From the NCBI GenBank assembly GCA_958429225.1, contig CAUAJB010000001.1:1-64000 (forward strand): 64,000 bases of DNA, written 5' to 3'. This DNA is from an uncultured Collinsella sp. (GTDB lineage Bacteria; Actinomycetota; Coriobacteriia; Coriobacteriales; Coriobacteriaceae). Below are positions 1 to 8,246 of the stretch, piece after piece. The notes beneath the pieces were generated by a model that was given only the letters and a program-made list of their open reading frames with translations, ran no database searches and was not told where the DNA came from. Each line of letters opens with the position of its first letter. The stretch's first letter is position 1. Both the position numbers and the translations under genes were made by a program.

Positions 1-44
1 AGGCCGAGCGCAAAATGGATTCTAAAAAACACCTTGCCAAATAG
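1..44 (+). CDS. C-terminal tail of a gene cut by the window start
   Basis: A frame open from the first bases ends in TAG at 42-44 and would encode a lysine-rich tail (AERKMDSKKHLAK). Nothing more of the gene is in the window, so its function cannot be named. It is called only because the frame is open from the edge and a lysine-rich terminus is typical of real proteins; chance is a real alternative at this length. Confidence 0.3.
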   Translation, partial: AERKMDSKKHLAK

Positions 45-430
45 GAGCGTCAGGAATTCAAAGGGGCCTGCCCCTTTAGCACACGGACTTTGGAACAAAG
101 TCTAGGGTGTTACGCCTTGCCAGAGGTGTACAGGCTCCCGGTACGCACGTACGTAGCAATTGCCATCAATGCGCCATATAGGTGGCGATCAAGTTCGCAC
201 AAAGCGAACTTGATCCCGCAAAACAAAAGGCAGGATACCATCACCACGATGATGTCCTGCCTTTGTTCGTTCCTGTTTACCGTTCCGAGTAGTCCTTCCG
301 CAGAATTTACGATAAAAAACGTACCTGAACCCTTTCTCGTAAAGAACCGGGTTCAGGTACGAACTGAATGGTGGTGCAATAAAAAACCACCACAAAGGTA
401 CTGCTCCCTTGTGGTGGTTTTGGGTTAGAG
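45..430. other. Intergenic stretch with four inverted repeats
   Basis: No convincing gene is seen. Four hairpins are stacked here: a small one at 60-77 (AAAGGGG/CCCCTTT), a perfect 12-bp stem at 187-198/204-215 with a 5-nt loop, a 10-bp stem at 226-235/255-264, and a perfect 13-bp stem at 320-332/349-361. A fifth structure, at 383-421, is the terminator of the minus-strand gene and is listed separately. The first may terminate the gene entering from the left. The others look like dispersed intergenic palindromes. Confidence 0.6.
383..421 (-). terminator. Rho-independent terminator of the dehydrogenase gene
   Basis: On the minus strand a stem of AAAACCACCACAA and its complement is followed by a run of six T, 9 nt past the TAG stop of the gene ending at 431. 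The stem sequence recurs almost exactly at 8174-8214, so this terminator belongs to a small dispersed repeat family. Confidence 0.75.
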
Positions 431-1513
431 CTAGAGGGTGTGGCCGTAGGCGTTGGCAGCCTTGATGGCGGCGGCGAATTTTTCGTCGGTGAAGGGCTCG
501 GGGTTTCCCTGCTTCCACTCGTTGGTGGCGTGCGCGTATTCGCACAGGGCAGGGATATCGGCCTCGGAAAGCCCGACCTGCTCAAGCGTCACGGGCAGGC
601 CCATCTGCTTGTTAAAGGCGGCGTAGCGCTCAAGGTTCTCGGTATCGCCCGTATAGGCAAACAGCACGAGCACGCCCAGGCTCACGACCTCGCCGTGCAG
701 ATAGGTTCCCTCGCGAGGAATGCTGCACGTCGCATTGTAGAACGCGTGCGCCACGCTCGAGTTGTAGTAATAATCGTTCTGGTTGGTCAGGTTCGAGACA
801 TAGCCCGTGTTGACAACGATGTCGAGCGCGATCTGCTTGACGGCCTCGCTCGACAGATTCTGGCGCACATCCTCAAGACCCTGCACACCATAGGTAAACA
901 GCGGCTCGGAGCAGGTGTGGGCGAGTGCCAGGCCAAGACCGGCGGTGTGCTCCAAATTACCGGCGCTCGTGGCGTACTCGACCTCGGGCTGCTTGGACAG
1001 GGAATCGCCTACGCCGGCCCAGAAGTACTCTGCCGGTGCCTCGGCGATGATCTTGGGGTTGATGAAGATGTGCGCGGGGCGGTTGGGGTACGAATAGCCT
1101 TCGAGCGAGCCATCGTCGTTGTAGACAACGGCAATGGCTGTCGCGGCCGAGCAGTTGGAGCAGATCGTCGGCACGGTAAAGACGATCTTCTTGAGCTCGA
1201 TAGCTGCGGTCTTCACGGTGTCGAGTGCCTTGCCGCCGCCGCATGCGATAAGCACGTCAGCTTCCTGGCAGGCAGGGGAATTCACGACCTTGGCGATATT
1301 GGCACGCGTACTGTTGGTGCCGTAGACGCGCGTCTCGAGAATTTCGACGTCGGTACCCGCCAGCGCAGCTTCGATACCGGGAAGTGCTGCGACCAGTGCC
1401 CGCTTGCCACCGATGATCGCGACCTTCTTCGCGCCGTACTCGGCCAGCGCGCCGGGCAGCTCGTCAAAGCAATCCTCGCCAACGGTGTAGTCGCTCATTC
1501 CAATCGTGCGCAT
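431..1513 (-). CDS. Iron-containing alcohol dehydrogenase, glycerol dehydrogenase-like
   Basis: This 360-residue protein belongs to the iron-containing alcohol dehydrogenase superfamily, GldA-like branch: NAD(P)-dependent oxidation or reduction of a polyol or aldehyde in the cytoplasm with a divalent metal. The N-terminal nucleotide-binding half carries the family GGGKALDTVK motif near residue 92. The C-terminal half carries candidate metal ligands: Asp in GDSLSK, His in LAHTC and His in HGEVVSLG. Length fits the family (about 360). The ATG at 1513 is chosen because AAGAAGG lies 5 nt upstream. It is a single gene, divergent from ileS, with its own terminator. The substrate cannot be told from sequence; several such proteins are annotated generically. 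Confidence 0.85.
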   Translation of the reverse strand: MRTIGMSDYTVGEDCFDELPGALAEYGAKKVAIIGGKRALVAALPGIEAALAGTDVEILETRVYGTNSTRANIAKVVNSPACQEADVLIACGGGKALDTVKTAAIELKKIVFTVPTICSNCSAATAIAVVYNDDGSLEGYSYPNRPAHIFINPKIIAEAPAEYFWAGVGDSLSKQPEVEYATSAGNLEHTAGLGLALAHTCSEPLFTYGVQGLEDVRQNLSSEAVKQIALDIVVNTGYVSNLTNQNDYYYNSSVAHAFYNATCSIPREGTYLHGEVVSLGVLVLFAYTGDTENLERYAAFNKQMGLPVTLEQVGLSEADIPALCEYAHATNEWKQGNPEPFTDEKFAAAIKAANAYGHTL

Positions 1514-1649
1514 AGCAACCTTCTTTCGTTCGATAAAGTGCTTTCAGGTATTTTGCTCCAAGAGAAGGTCCACAGCCGCGAGAAATTTCGAACGTATAAA
1601 ACCAGTGTTGAGGGTTTTTCGCCGGCGCGGAACGTGCTAGCATACTCCG

Positions 1650-1956
1650 CATAAGCGTTGATGGGGACGAGTAGTCGGCCGTCCGCATGCTACAGAGAGC
1701 GGGAAGCGCTGAGAACCCGTGCATGCGACCGATGAAAATCACCCCGGAGCTGCGGTCCCAACGGACGTGCCGCGCAGGTTCGTCTTAGTAGACATCGCCG
1801 AGATGGTCGTCGATACAGACCAGCCGAGTAACGGATGCGAGCGCGCGGCGACGCGAGCGAGGGCATCTAAGCTGGGTGGTTAAGCGAAGAGCTTTTACGG
1901 GCAGACTGCCCGTTTTGTGGCGCTTCGTCCCAGCTTGTAGGGACGGGCGCTTTTTT
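1650..1956 (+). promoter_or_regulatory. T-box leader controlling ileS
   Basis: The leader begins with the Stem I signature GGGACGAGTAGT at 1663-1674, has the AGAGAG element near 1694, and carries GAAAATCACC near 1734, giving ATC (Ile) as specifier codon. A T-box-like segment with the tRNA-acceptor-pairing TGGT lies at 1876-1880, flanked by AAGCT (1869-1873) and AGCTT (1890-1894) that can form the antiterminator. Two hairpins follow, at 1897-1916 and at 1919-1956, the second with a TTTTTT run. Uncharged tRNA-Ile would favour antitermination and ileS expression. The 3' part of the T-box motif departs from the usual ACCGCG, so mechanism details are inferred. Confidence 0.82.
1919..1956 (+). terminator. 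T-box attenuator hairpin before ileS
   Basis: A stem formed by GCGCTTCGTCCC (1920-1931) and GGGACGGGCGC (1940-1950) is followed by six T at 1951-1956. It lies between the T-box motif and the GTG start of ileS, so it is read as the regulated terminator of the leader. Confidence 0.75.
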
Positions 1957-1999
1957 GGTGCCCAGAGGGCGTGCGCGCCCATGACAAGAAAGGGGTACC

Positions 2000-4801
2000 G
2001 TGGCAAACGAGTACAAGCAGACGATGAATCTGCCCAAAACCGGATTTCCCATGCGTGCCGGTCTTTCCAAGTCCGAGCCCAAGCGACTTAAGGACTGGCA
2101 GGACAACAAGGTCTACGAGCAAGTTCTAAAGAAGAACGCGGGTCACAAGAAGTTCGTGCTGCACGACGGCCCTCCGTACGCCAACGGCCCGATCCACATC
2201 GGCCACGCCATGAACAAGATCTCTAAGGACATGATCAACCGTTACTGGATGATGCAGGGCTGCGAAGTTCCCTATGTCCCCGGTTGGGACTGCCACGGTC
2301 AGCCGATTGAGCATAAGGTCGAGGAGAAGCTCGGCACCGAGAAGTTCAACCAGACTTCCACTGCCAAGATTCGCGAGCTGTGCAACAAGTTCGCTGTCGA
2401 GAACATCGAGCTGCAGAAGGCCGGCTTCCGTCGCCTGGGCGTGCTCGGTGATTGGGACAATCCGTATCTGACGCTCTATCACCAGCATGACGCCGCTGAT
2501 ATCGAGGTCTTTAAGGCCATGTTCGATAAGGGCATGATCTATCGCGGCCACAAGCCGGTTCACTGGTGCAAGCACTGCCACACCGCGCTGGCCGAGGCCG
2601 AGATCGAGTACTCCGACGAGACGAGCCCGTCCATTTTCGTGCGCTTCGAGATGACCTCCAAGCCCGCCGGCCTCGAGGACTTCGACGGCCCGGTCGACTT
2701 CATCATCTGGACGACCACCCCGTGGACCATCCCCTCCGACCAGGCAGTTTCCCTCAAGCCCGGCGCCGCCTACGTCGCCGTTGAGCACGACGGCCGCGCC
2801 GAGGTCATGCTCGAGGACCTGGCTCCCAAGTGCTGCGAGGAGTTTGGCTGGGAGTACACCCCGGTCATGGTCGACGGCAAGCCCTATGTGGTTCCCGCCG
2901 AGACCTTCCATCATATCCACTACAAGCAGCCGATCTTTGACGGTGTCGAGGGCGTGGCGCTGCTGGCCGATTACGTCGGCGTCGATGACGGTACCGGTAT
3001 CGTCCACAACTCGCCCGGCCACGGCGTCGACGACTACTTTGCCTGCCTCAAGGAGGGTATCACCGACATTTGCATGCCGGTCGATGATGACGGCAAGTTC
3101 TACACCGGCGAGGAGTTTGGTACCGGTGGCCCCTTCAGCGGCATGGATACCGACGAGGCCAACCCGCACATCATCGAGTTCCTGCGCGAGCGCGGCACCC
3201 TGGTCCTCGAGAAAAAGATCACGCACAGCTATCCGCACTGCTGGCGCTGCAAGCACCCGGTGCTCTTCCGTGCTACCGACCAGTGGTTCGTCTCGATGGA
3301 CAAGACCGGTTTGCGCGAGCAGGCTGGCAAGGAGGTCCGCGAGAACGTCAAGTGGTATCCGGCCCATGCCGCCAACCGCATTGGCGCCATGGTCGAGCAG
3401 CGCCCCGACTGGTGCATCAGCCGCCAGCGCAACTGGGGCGTGCCCATCCCCAGCTACACCTGCGCCGACTGCGGCGAGAAGGTCATGAACGACGCCACGC
3501 TCGACGCCGTCATCAAGCTCTTCCACGAGAAGGGCTCTGACGCCTGGTTCACCGACGCTCCCGAGAGTTACCTGGGCGAGGCCTGCGTCTGCCCCAAGTG
3601 CGGCGGCCATCACCTCAAGGCCGATAAGGACATCCTCGACGTGTGGTGGGATTCCGGCGTCTCCTGGAAGGCCGTCTGCGAGTACCGTCCCGAGCTGGAG
3701 TATCCGGCGGATGTGTATCTCGAGGGCTCCGACCAGCACCGCGGTTGGTTTCAGAGTTCGCTGCTCACCTCGGTGGGTGCCAACGGCCATGCTCCGTACA
3801 AGGCGGTCGTCTCGCAGGGCTTCACACTCGATGGCCAGGGCCGCAAGATGTCCAAGTCGCTCGGCAATGTCATCGACCCCAATAAGGTCTGCGACGAGAT
3901 GGGCGCTGACATCATCCGTCTGTGGGTTGCCTCCGTCGACACCAGCTCTGACGTCTCCATCGACCACGAGATTCTCGCTCGTACGTCCGATGCCTACCGT
4001 CGTTTCCGCAACACGCTGCGCTTCTTGCTCTCCGAGCTCGAGGGTCAGTTTGAGCCCGAGACCGACGGCGTCGCCTTTGCCGACTTGCTGCCGCTCGACA
4101 AGCTCATGGTTGCCCGTCTGACCCAGGTTCAGGCCGAGGTCGACGATGCCTACGCCAGCTACGAGTTCCCGCGCGCCTACCGTGCGCTCTACGACTTCGT
4201 GGTTACCGAGCTCTCCAACGTGTATCTCGACGCCCTGAAGGACCGTCTGTACTGCGAGAAGCCCGGCTCGCTCGAGCGCCGCAGCGCCCAGACCGTGCTG
4301 GCCGAGCTCTTCTCGATGCTCATGCGCGACCTTCAGCCGATCCTGTCCTACACGGTCGACGAGGCCATGGCCTATGCGCCTGCTGGCTGCGTCGATCACC
4401 AGAAGTACGCCGCGCTGCTCGATTGGTACAAGTCTCCCATCACGGTCGACGAGGCCAATGAGTTCGAGGGTGTGCTCGAGGCTTCGCTCGAGCTCCGTAG
4501 CGCCGTGACCAAGGCCCTTGAGGATGCCCGTTCTGCCGGCACCTTCACTAAGAGCCAGCAGGTCCGCGTCAAGGCGGTCGTTCCCGCCGAGATGTACGCG
4601 CTGCTGACCGGTGATAAGGCCGTCGACCTGGCCGAGTTCTACATCGTCTCCGATGTTGAGCTGACCCAGGGCGAGGAGCTCTCCGTTGCCATCGAGGCAG
4701 CCGAGGGCGAGTGCTGCGACCGTTGCTGGAACTATCGCACCACCGTCGGCGAGTACAACGGCCACGCTCATATTTGCAAGCGCTGCGCCGATGCTTTGTA
4801 G
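2000..4801 (+). CDS. ileS: Isoleucyl-tRNA synthetase
   Basis: Charges tRNA-Ile with isoleucine in the cytoplasm. The 933-residue protein is of normal bacterial (type 1) length. Class I signature HIGH is present as HIGH within PIHIGHAMNK near residue 71, and KMSKS in GRKMSKSLGN near residue 615. The editing (CP1) domain lies between, with the family TTTPWT element near residue 239. The C-terminus has a zinc-finger pattern, CCDRCW ending with CKRC. GTG at 2000 is the start: AAGAAAGGGG lies just upstream and the second codon opens the conserved N-terminus. The gene is monocistronic, behind a T-box leader, and followed by a hairpin at 4801-4829. Confidence 0.97.
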   Translation: MANEYKQTMNLPKTGFPMRAGLSKSEPKRLKDWQDNKVYEQVLKKNAGHKKFVLHDGPPYANGPIHIGHAMNKISKDMINRYWMMQGCEVPYVPGWDCHGQPIEHKVEEKLGTEKFNQTSTAKIRELCNKFAVENIELQKAGFRRLGVLGDWDNPYLTLYHQHDAADIEVFKAMFDKGMIYRGHKPVHWCKHCHTALAEAEIEYSDETSPSIFVRFEMTSKPAGLEDFDGPVDFIIWTTTPWTIPSDQAVSLKPGAAYVAVEHDGRAEVMLEDLAPKCCEEFGWEYTPVMVDGKPYVVPAETFHHIHYKQPIFDGVEGVALLADYVGVDDGTGIVHNSPGHGVDDYFACLKEGITDICMPVDDDGKFYTGEEFGTGGPFSGMDTDEANPHIIEFLRERGTLVLEKKITHSYPHCWRCKHPVLFRATDQWFVSMDKTGLREQAGKEVRENVKWYPAHAANRIGAMVEQRPDWCISRQRNWGVPIPSYTCADCGEKVMNDATLDAVIKLFHEKGSDAWFTDAPESYLGEACVCPKCGGHHLKADKDILDVWWDSGVSWKAVCEYRPELEYPADVYLEGSDQHRGWFQSSLLTSVGANGHAPYKAVVSQGFTLDGQGRKMSKSLGNVIDPNKVCDEMGADIIRLWVASVDTSSDVSIDHEILARTSDAYRRFRNTLRFLLSELEGQFEPETDGVAFADLLPLDKLMVARLTQVQAEVDDAYASYEFPRAYRALYDFVVTELSNVYLDALKDRLYCEKPGSLERRSAQTVLAELFSMLMRDLQPILSYTVDEAMAYAPAGCVDHQKYAALLDWYKSPITVDEANEFEGVLEASLELRSAVTKALEDARSAGTFTKSQQVRVKAVVPAEMYALLTGDKAVDLAEFYIVSDVELTQGEELSVAIEAAEGECCDRCWNYRTTVGEYNGHAHICKRCADAL

Positions 4802-4841
4802 GTTACGGCGTTCGTAGAACGCCGTAACCTACCGACGCTGC

Positions 4842-4939
4842 AAACGTCCCTAAGCGGCAATCTGACGTTCAATCGTCGGTCGCGTACCAAAGTACGCTTC
4901 CCTCCTCTTTCACGTCACCTTGCTCGCTTAGGGACGTTT
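4842..4939. repeat. Long imperfect inverted repeat with nested hairpin
   Basis: Perfect 15-bp outer arms (4842-4856 and 4925-4939, core AACGTCCCTAAGCG) enclose a second partly paired zone (CAATCTGACG opposite CGTCACCTTG) and a perfect 6-bp hairpin at 4882-4887/4892-4897. There is no T run, so it is not an ordinary terminator. It may be a REP- or MITE-like intergenic element. Confidence 0.6.
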
Positions 4940-5023
4940 TCGCTGTTGGTGACGATAACGCGGCGTTTCCATTGCTGGAGCTAGAGGCTTTCTTTCGACT
5001 TGCGTTTTTAGTCGAAAGCTATT

Positions 5024-5062
5024 AAGCGACATTCCGTTATTCGGAATGTCGCTTTCGTTTTT
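5024..5062 (+). terminator. Rho-independent terminator upstream of lspA
   Basis: A perfect 13-bp stem (AAGCGACATTCCG at 5024-5036 with its complement at 5042-5054, loop TTATT) is followed by TCGTTTTT. It terminates transcription coming from ileS. Confidence 0.8.
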
Positions 5063-5174
5063 AGCTGGTTATTTCGCTTGCGTTGGTGGATATGTCGTGC
5101 GTTCTGCGTATGGCAATATAAGATAGTTCTTTGTATTAAACGTAATTCGATGATCTTGAGGGTAGGGGATTTCT

Positions 5175-5774
5175 TTGGGTCGTGCTGGGGAAATGACGCC
5201 GCCTTTGCGTTGGCGGTTGGGTGTTGCTGGTGGGGTAGCGCTCGTTGTGCTGCTTGTTGACCAGCTGACCAAGCTTGAGGTTCGTGCCGTGGGCGAAGCT
5301 TTGCATGTTACTTTCATCCCCGGTGTCATCGACTTTATGTTTGTCCGCAATATCGGTGCTGCCTTTAGTATGGGCGAGGGGCATGGCATCGCGTTTGCCG
5401 TGCTGGCGTTGGCGGTCATTATCGCTATTGCCGTGTACCTCGTTCGTGCACCCCAGCTCGCCCATCTTGAGGTTGTGGGCATGGCGATGGTTGCGGGCGG
5501 TGCTATCGGCAACGCTATCGATCGTTTGGCCTTTGGCTTCGTGACCGATTTTATTGCCACCACCTTCGTCGACTTCCCCGTCTTTAATGTGGCCGATATC
5601 GGCATTACCTTGGGCGTCGTGCTCGCCCTCTTCGGTTACATGTTCTTGAGCCCCGCTGCCCGTGAGGTCGATGCGACCGCCGAGCTTAACGCCCGTGACG
5701 AGGCCCGCGCTAAGCGCAAGGCCCAGCAGCGTGGGGAGCGTGCCCGCAAGATTCGCGAAAGGAATGAGCGTTAA
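5175..5774 (+). CDS. lspA: Lipoprotein signal peptidase (signal peptidase II)
   Basis: Membrane aspartic protease that removes signal peptides from prolipoproteins, the same class as the lipoproteins encoded at 42490-45670. Four hydrophobic segments are visible. Family boxes are present: VDQLTK near residue 28, NIGAAFS near 59, and the catalytic aspartates in GNAIDR near 115 and FNVADI near 138. The 199-residue length includes a charged C-terminal tail of about 35 residues, longer than usual. TTG at 5175 is preferred because AGGGG sits 8 nt upstream; an ATG seven residues in (5193) is an alternative. The stop overlaps the next gene by one base, so the pair is co-transcribed. Confidence 0.93.
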   Translation: MGRAGEMTPPLRWRLGVAGGVALVVLLVDQLTKLEVRAVGEALHVTFIPGVIDFMFVRNIGAAFSMGEGHGIAFAVLALAVIIAIAVYLVRAPQLAHLEVVGMAMVAGGAIGNAIDRLAFGFVTDFIATTFVDFPVFNVADIGITLGVVLALFGYMFLSPAAREVDATAELNARDEARAKRKAQQRGERARKIRERNER

Positions 5775-6787
5775 TGGCCGACATCCATATTCTTGTTGCC
5801 GACGATTGCTCTGGCCAGCGTCTCGACGCCTTTCTGGGTGCCAACGACGGCTGCCCCACGCGCTCTGCCTGCGCGCATCTGATTGAGGGCGGCGCCGTAA
5901 TCGTGAACGGCGAGACCTGTCTGTCAAAAAAGTATGCCGTACGCGCCGGTGACCGCATCTCGGTCGACCTGCCCGAGCCGCACGATCCCACCGATGTGAT
6001 TCCCGAGGCCATCCCGCTCGACATTCGCTATGAGGACGATTATCTCATTGTGCTCTCCAAGCAGCGCGGCCTGGTGTGCCATCCTGCGCATGGTCATGAG
6101 AGCGGTACGCTCGCGAATGCCCTGGTCTATCACTGCGGTATCGACCATCTGGGCACCGTGCAGGGTGAGGACCGACCCGGCATCGTGCATCGCCTGGATC
6201 GCGATACCTCGGGCCTTATGCTCGCGGCAAAAGACGACGACACCCAGCGCGCGCTTCAAAATCTTATCCGCACGCGCACGCTCGATCGTCGCTATATCAC
6301 GCTTGTCCACGGGCACATCGCCATGGACGAGGGCACCATCAATACCGGTATTGCCCGTTCCACGCGCGACCGCGTCAAGATGGCGGTTTCGGACGACCCC
6401 TTTGCCCGTCAGGCCATTACGACCTTCAAGGTGCTCGAGCGCTTTGATTCCACGCGTTTCGACGACGGCTACACGCTTGTCGAGTGCCACCTGTTTACCG
6501 GCAGAACGCACCAGATTCGTGTGCACATGCGCCATATCAACCACGCCTGCGTGGGCGATCCGCTCTACGGCAAGTGCGATGCGCGTGCCGATCAGGGTCT
6601 GACCAGGCAGTTCCTTCATTCCTGGCGCGTGGCGTTCGACCATCCCGTGACGGGGGAGCGCATTGAGTGCCGCGACGAGTTGCCCTGGGATCTCGCTGCG
6701 GTTCTTGACGATCTGGCTCCGCGCTCGCTCGGTCGCACTGCCGCCGGTGACGAAATCGTCTCTCAGCTCGGTCTGCTCGAAGCCTAG
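5774..6787 (+). CDS. RluA-family 23S rRNA pseudouridine synthase (RluD-like)
   Basis: Isomerises uridines to pseudouridine in rRNA. The 337-residue protein has an N-terminal S4 RNA-binding domain (about residues 10-75) and a C-terminal catalytic domain containing the HRLDRDTSGL box near residue 138, whose Asp is the family nucleophile. A conserved HQIRVH element lies near residue 243. The ATG overlaps the lspA stop (TAATG), the lspA-rluD arrangement common in Gram-positives. Which rRNA position is modified cannot be read from sequence; RluD is the usual assignment. Confidence 0.9.
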   Translation: MADIHILVADDCSGQRLDAFLGANDGCPTRSACAHLIEGGAVIVNGETCLSKKYAVRAGDRISVDLPEPHDPTDVIPEAIPLDIRYEDDYLIVLSKQRGLVCHPAHGHESGTLANALVYHCGIDHLGTVQGEDRPGIVHRLDRDTSGLMLAAKDDDTQRALQNLIRTRTLDRRYITLVHGHIAMDEGTINTGIARSTRDRVKMAVSDDPFARQAITTFKVLERFDSTRFDDGYTLVECHLFTGRTHQIRVHMRHINHACVGDPLYGKCDARADQGLTRQFLHSWRVAFDHPVTGERIECRDELPWDLAAVLDDLAPRSLGRTAAGDEIVSQLGLLEA

Positions 6788-6805
6788 CCAGTATTAGGTG
6801 GTTTC

Positions 6806-6835
6806 TTGAACTCGGTAAGCCTGCGGTAAGATATA
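6806..6835 (+). promoter_or_regulatory. Candidate sigma-70 type promoter of the glycosyltransferase gene
   Basis: TTGAAC at 6806-6811 and AGATAT/GATATA at 6829-6835 are spaced 17-18 bp and lie about 35 bp before the start codon of the next gene. Confidence 0.45.
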
Positions 6836-6869
6836 CGATTGTTTACGTTACGCGTTGCTGGGAGCCTGC

Positions 6870-8165
6870 ATGCTCGCCTTTTTACAAACCAACACACCCA
6901 TCGTGATCTTCAACCAGATTGTCGTCACGCTGCTCACGGTCTGCTTTCTGTACCAGGTGGTCTTCTTTGTCATTGGCGCTCTTCGTGGCGAGGTCGCGCC
7001 TCCCAAGGCCAAAAAACTCCATCGTTATGCTTTCTTTATCGCGGCGCATAACGAGGAGGCCGTGATCGCCAACCTTGTTCGCTCCATCAAGGACCAGGAT
7101 TATCCGTCCGAGCTTATCGAGGTCTTCGTGGTTGCCGACGCCTGCACCGACAACACCGCACAGCTCGCGCGCGAGGCAGGTGCCATTGTTTACGAGCGCA
7201 ATGATCTTGCCCGTAAGGGTAAGAGCTGGGTCATGGACTTTGGCTTCGACCGCATCCTTAACGAGTATCCCGACACGTTTGAAGGCTACTTTATCTTCGA
7301 TGCCGATAACGTTATCTCCCGCGATTACGTGTCCAAGATGAACGATGCCTTTGACCAGGGATTCCATGTGGTCACGAGCTATCGCAACTCCAAGAATTTT
7401 GGCAGCTCGTGGATCTCGGCAGCTAATGCTACTTGGTACCTGCGCGAGGCGCGCTTTCTCAACAACGCGCGTAATATCTGTAAGACGTCTTGCGCCGTCT
7501 CGGGTTCGGGCTACCTCATCTCCGCCAGTGTTATTGAGGGCATGCACGGCTGGCAGTTCCACACGCTGACCGAGGACATTCAGTTCACTACGTTCTGCGC
7601 TATTCACGGTATTCGCATTGGCTATGCGCCGGCGGAGTTCTTTGACGAGCAACCCGTGACGTTCAAGGCATCCTGGAAGCAGCGTATGCGCTGGACCAAG
7701 GGCTTTTACCAGGTGTTCTTTACCTACGGCAAGCATCTGGTCAAGTCGACGTTCCGCTATCATCGCTTTGCCGCATATGACATGTTTATGACCATCGCAC
7801 CGGGCATGCTGCTGTCCCTGATCTCGATGCTCGCTAATGCGACGTTCTTGATTGTGGGTGGCCTTTCGCATGGTTTCTTGGCTACCGAAGTCGAGATGCA
7901 GGCGTGCGCCGCTTCGCTCATTATGACCTTCGCCATGATGTATCAGACCTTCTTTATCCTGGCGCTGCTCACGACTATCTTTGAGTACAAGCACATTCAC
8001 TGCGCGCAAAAGTGGCGTCTGGTGACTAACCTGTTTACCTTCCCGATCTTTATGTTCAGCTATATCCCCATCACGGTGGCCGCGCTGTTCCTGAAGGTCG
8101 ACTGGGTTCCTACCCAGCATGCCGTAAACGTCACCCTCGACGAGGTCATGCAAGGCGCCAAATAA
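6870..8165 (+). CDS. Membrane-bound family 2 glycosyltransferase
   Basis: This 431-residue protein looks like a processive-type GT2 enzyme that moves sugars from a nucleotide donor at the membrane. An N-terminal hydrophobic segment (about residues 5-38) precedes the GT-A domain with AAHNEE near 58, the DADN metal motif near 138 and the acceptor-site QRMRW motif near 270. About four hydrophobic segments follow. ATG at 6870 is preferred because GGGAG lies 6-10 nt upstream; a TTG at 6855 is weaker. It stands alone between a promoter and a terminator. The acceptor is unknown; exopolysaccharide or glycolipid synthesis are the usual roles. Confidence 0.8.
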   Translation: MLAFLQTNTPIVIFNQIVVTLLTVCFLYQVVFFVIGALRGEVAPPKAKKLHRYAFFIAAHNEEAVIANLVRSIKDQDYPSELIEVFVVADACTDNTAQLAREAGAIVYERNDLARKGKSWVMDFGFDRILNEYPDTFEGYFIFDADNVISRDYVSKMNDAFDQGFHVVTSYRNSKNFGSSWISAANATWYLREARFLNNARNICKTSCAVSGSGYLISASVIEGMHGWQFHTLTEDIQFTTFCAIHGIRIGYAPAEFFDEQPVTFKASWKQRMRWTKGFYQVFFTYGKHLVKSTFRYHRFAAYDMFMTIAPGMLLSLISMLANATFLIVGGLSHGFLATEVEMQACAASLIMTFAMMYQTFFILALLTTIFEYKHIHCAQKWRLVTNLFTFPIFMFSYIPITVAALFLKVDWVPTQHAVNVTLDEVMQGAK

Positions 8166-8173
8166 CCACCACC

Positions 8174-8216
8174 AAAACCACCGCAAAGGGGACAGGCACC
8201 TTTGTGGTGGTTTTTG
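8174..8216 (+). terminator. Rho-independent terminator after the glycosyltransferase
   Basis: A 16-bp stem (AAAACCACCGCAAAGG at 8174-8189 with 8199-8214, one G-T pair) runs into TTTTT. Its core is the same palindrome as the terminator at 383-421. Confidence 0.8.
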
Positions 8217-8246
8217 CTTTTGCGATGCAGCTCGAGGAGGTACTCG

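Larger units (their letters stand above)
4802..5174. other. Intergenic stretch with terminators and a long imperfect inverted repeat
   Basis: No gene is seen. Directly after ileS is a hairpin (GGTTACGGCG.../...CGCCGTAACC, 4801-4829). It is followed by a near-100-bp palindrome with outer arms at 4842-4856 and 4925-4939 and an inner hairpin GCGTAC/GTACGC at 4882-4897. Then come a 9-bp hairpin at 4992-5000/5010-5018 and a strong terminator at 5024-5062. The promoter of the lspA operon should lie in 5063-5170, but no convincing -35/-10 pair was found. Confidence 0.6.

Noticed and set aside
90..428. Small open frame in the first intergenic region
   Set aside because: It spans several palindromes including a terminator, has no ribosome site and no recognisable domain.
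2126..4771. Very long open frame on the strand opposite ileS
   Set aside because: It lies wholly inside ileS and follows from its codon bias in GC-rich DNA. It has no ribosome site and shows a Val/Leu/Gly-rich composition typical of antisense frames. The same holds for frames opposite alaS, the PTS permease and ptsI.
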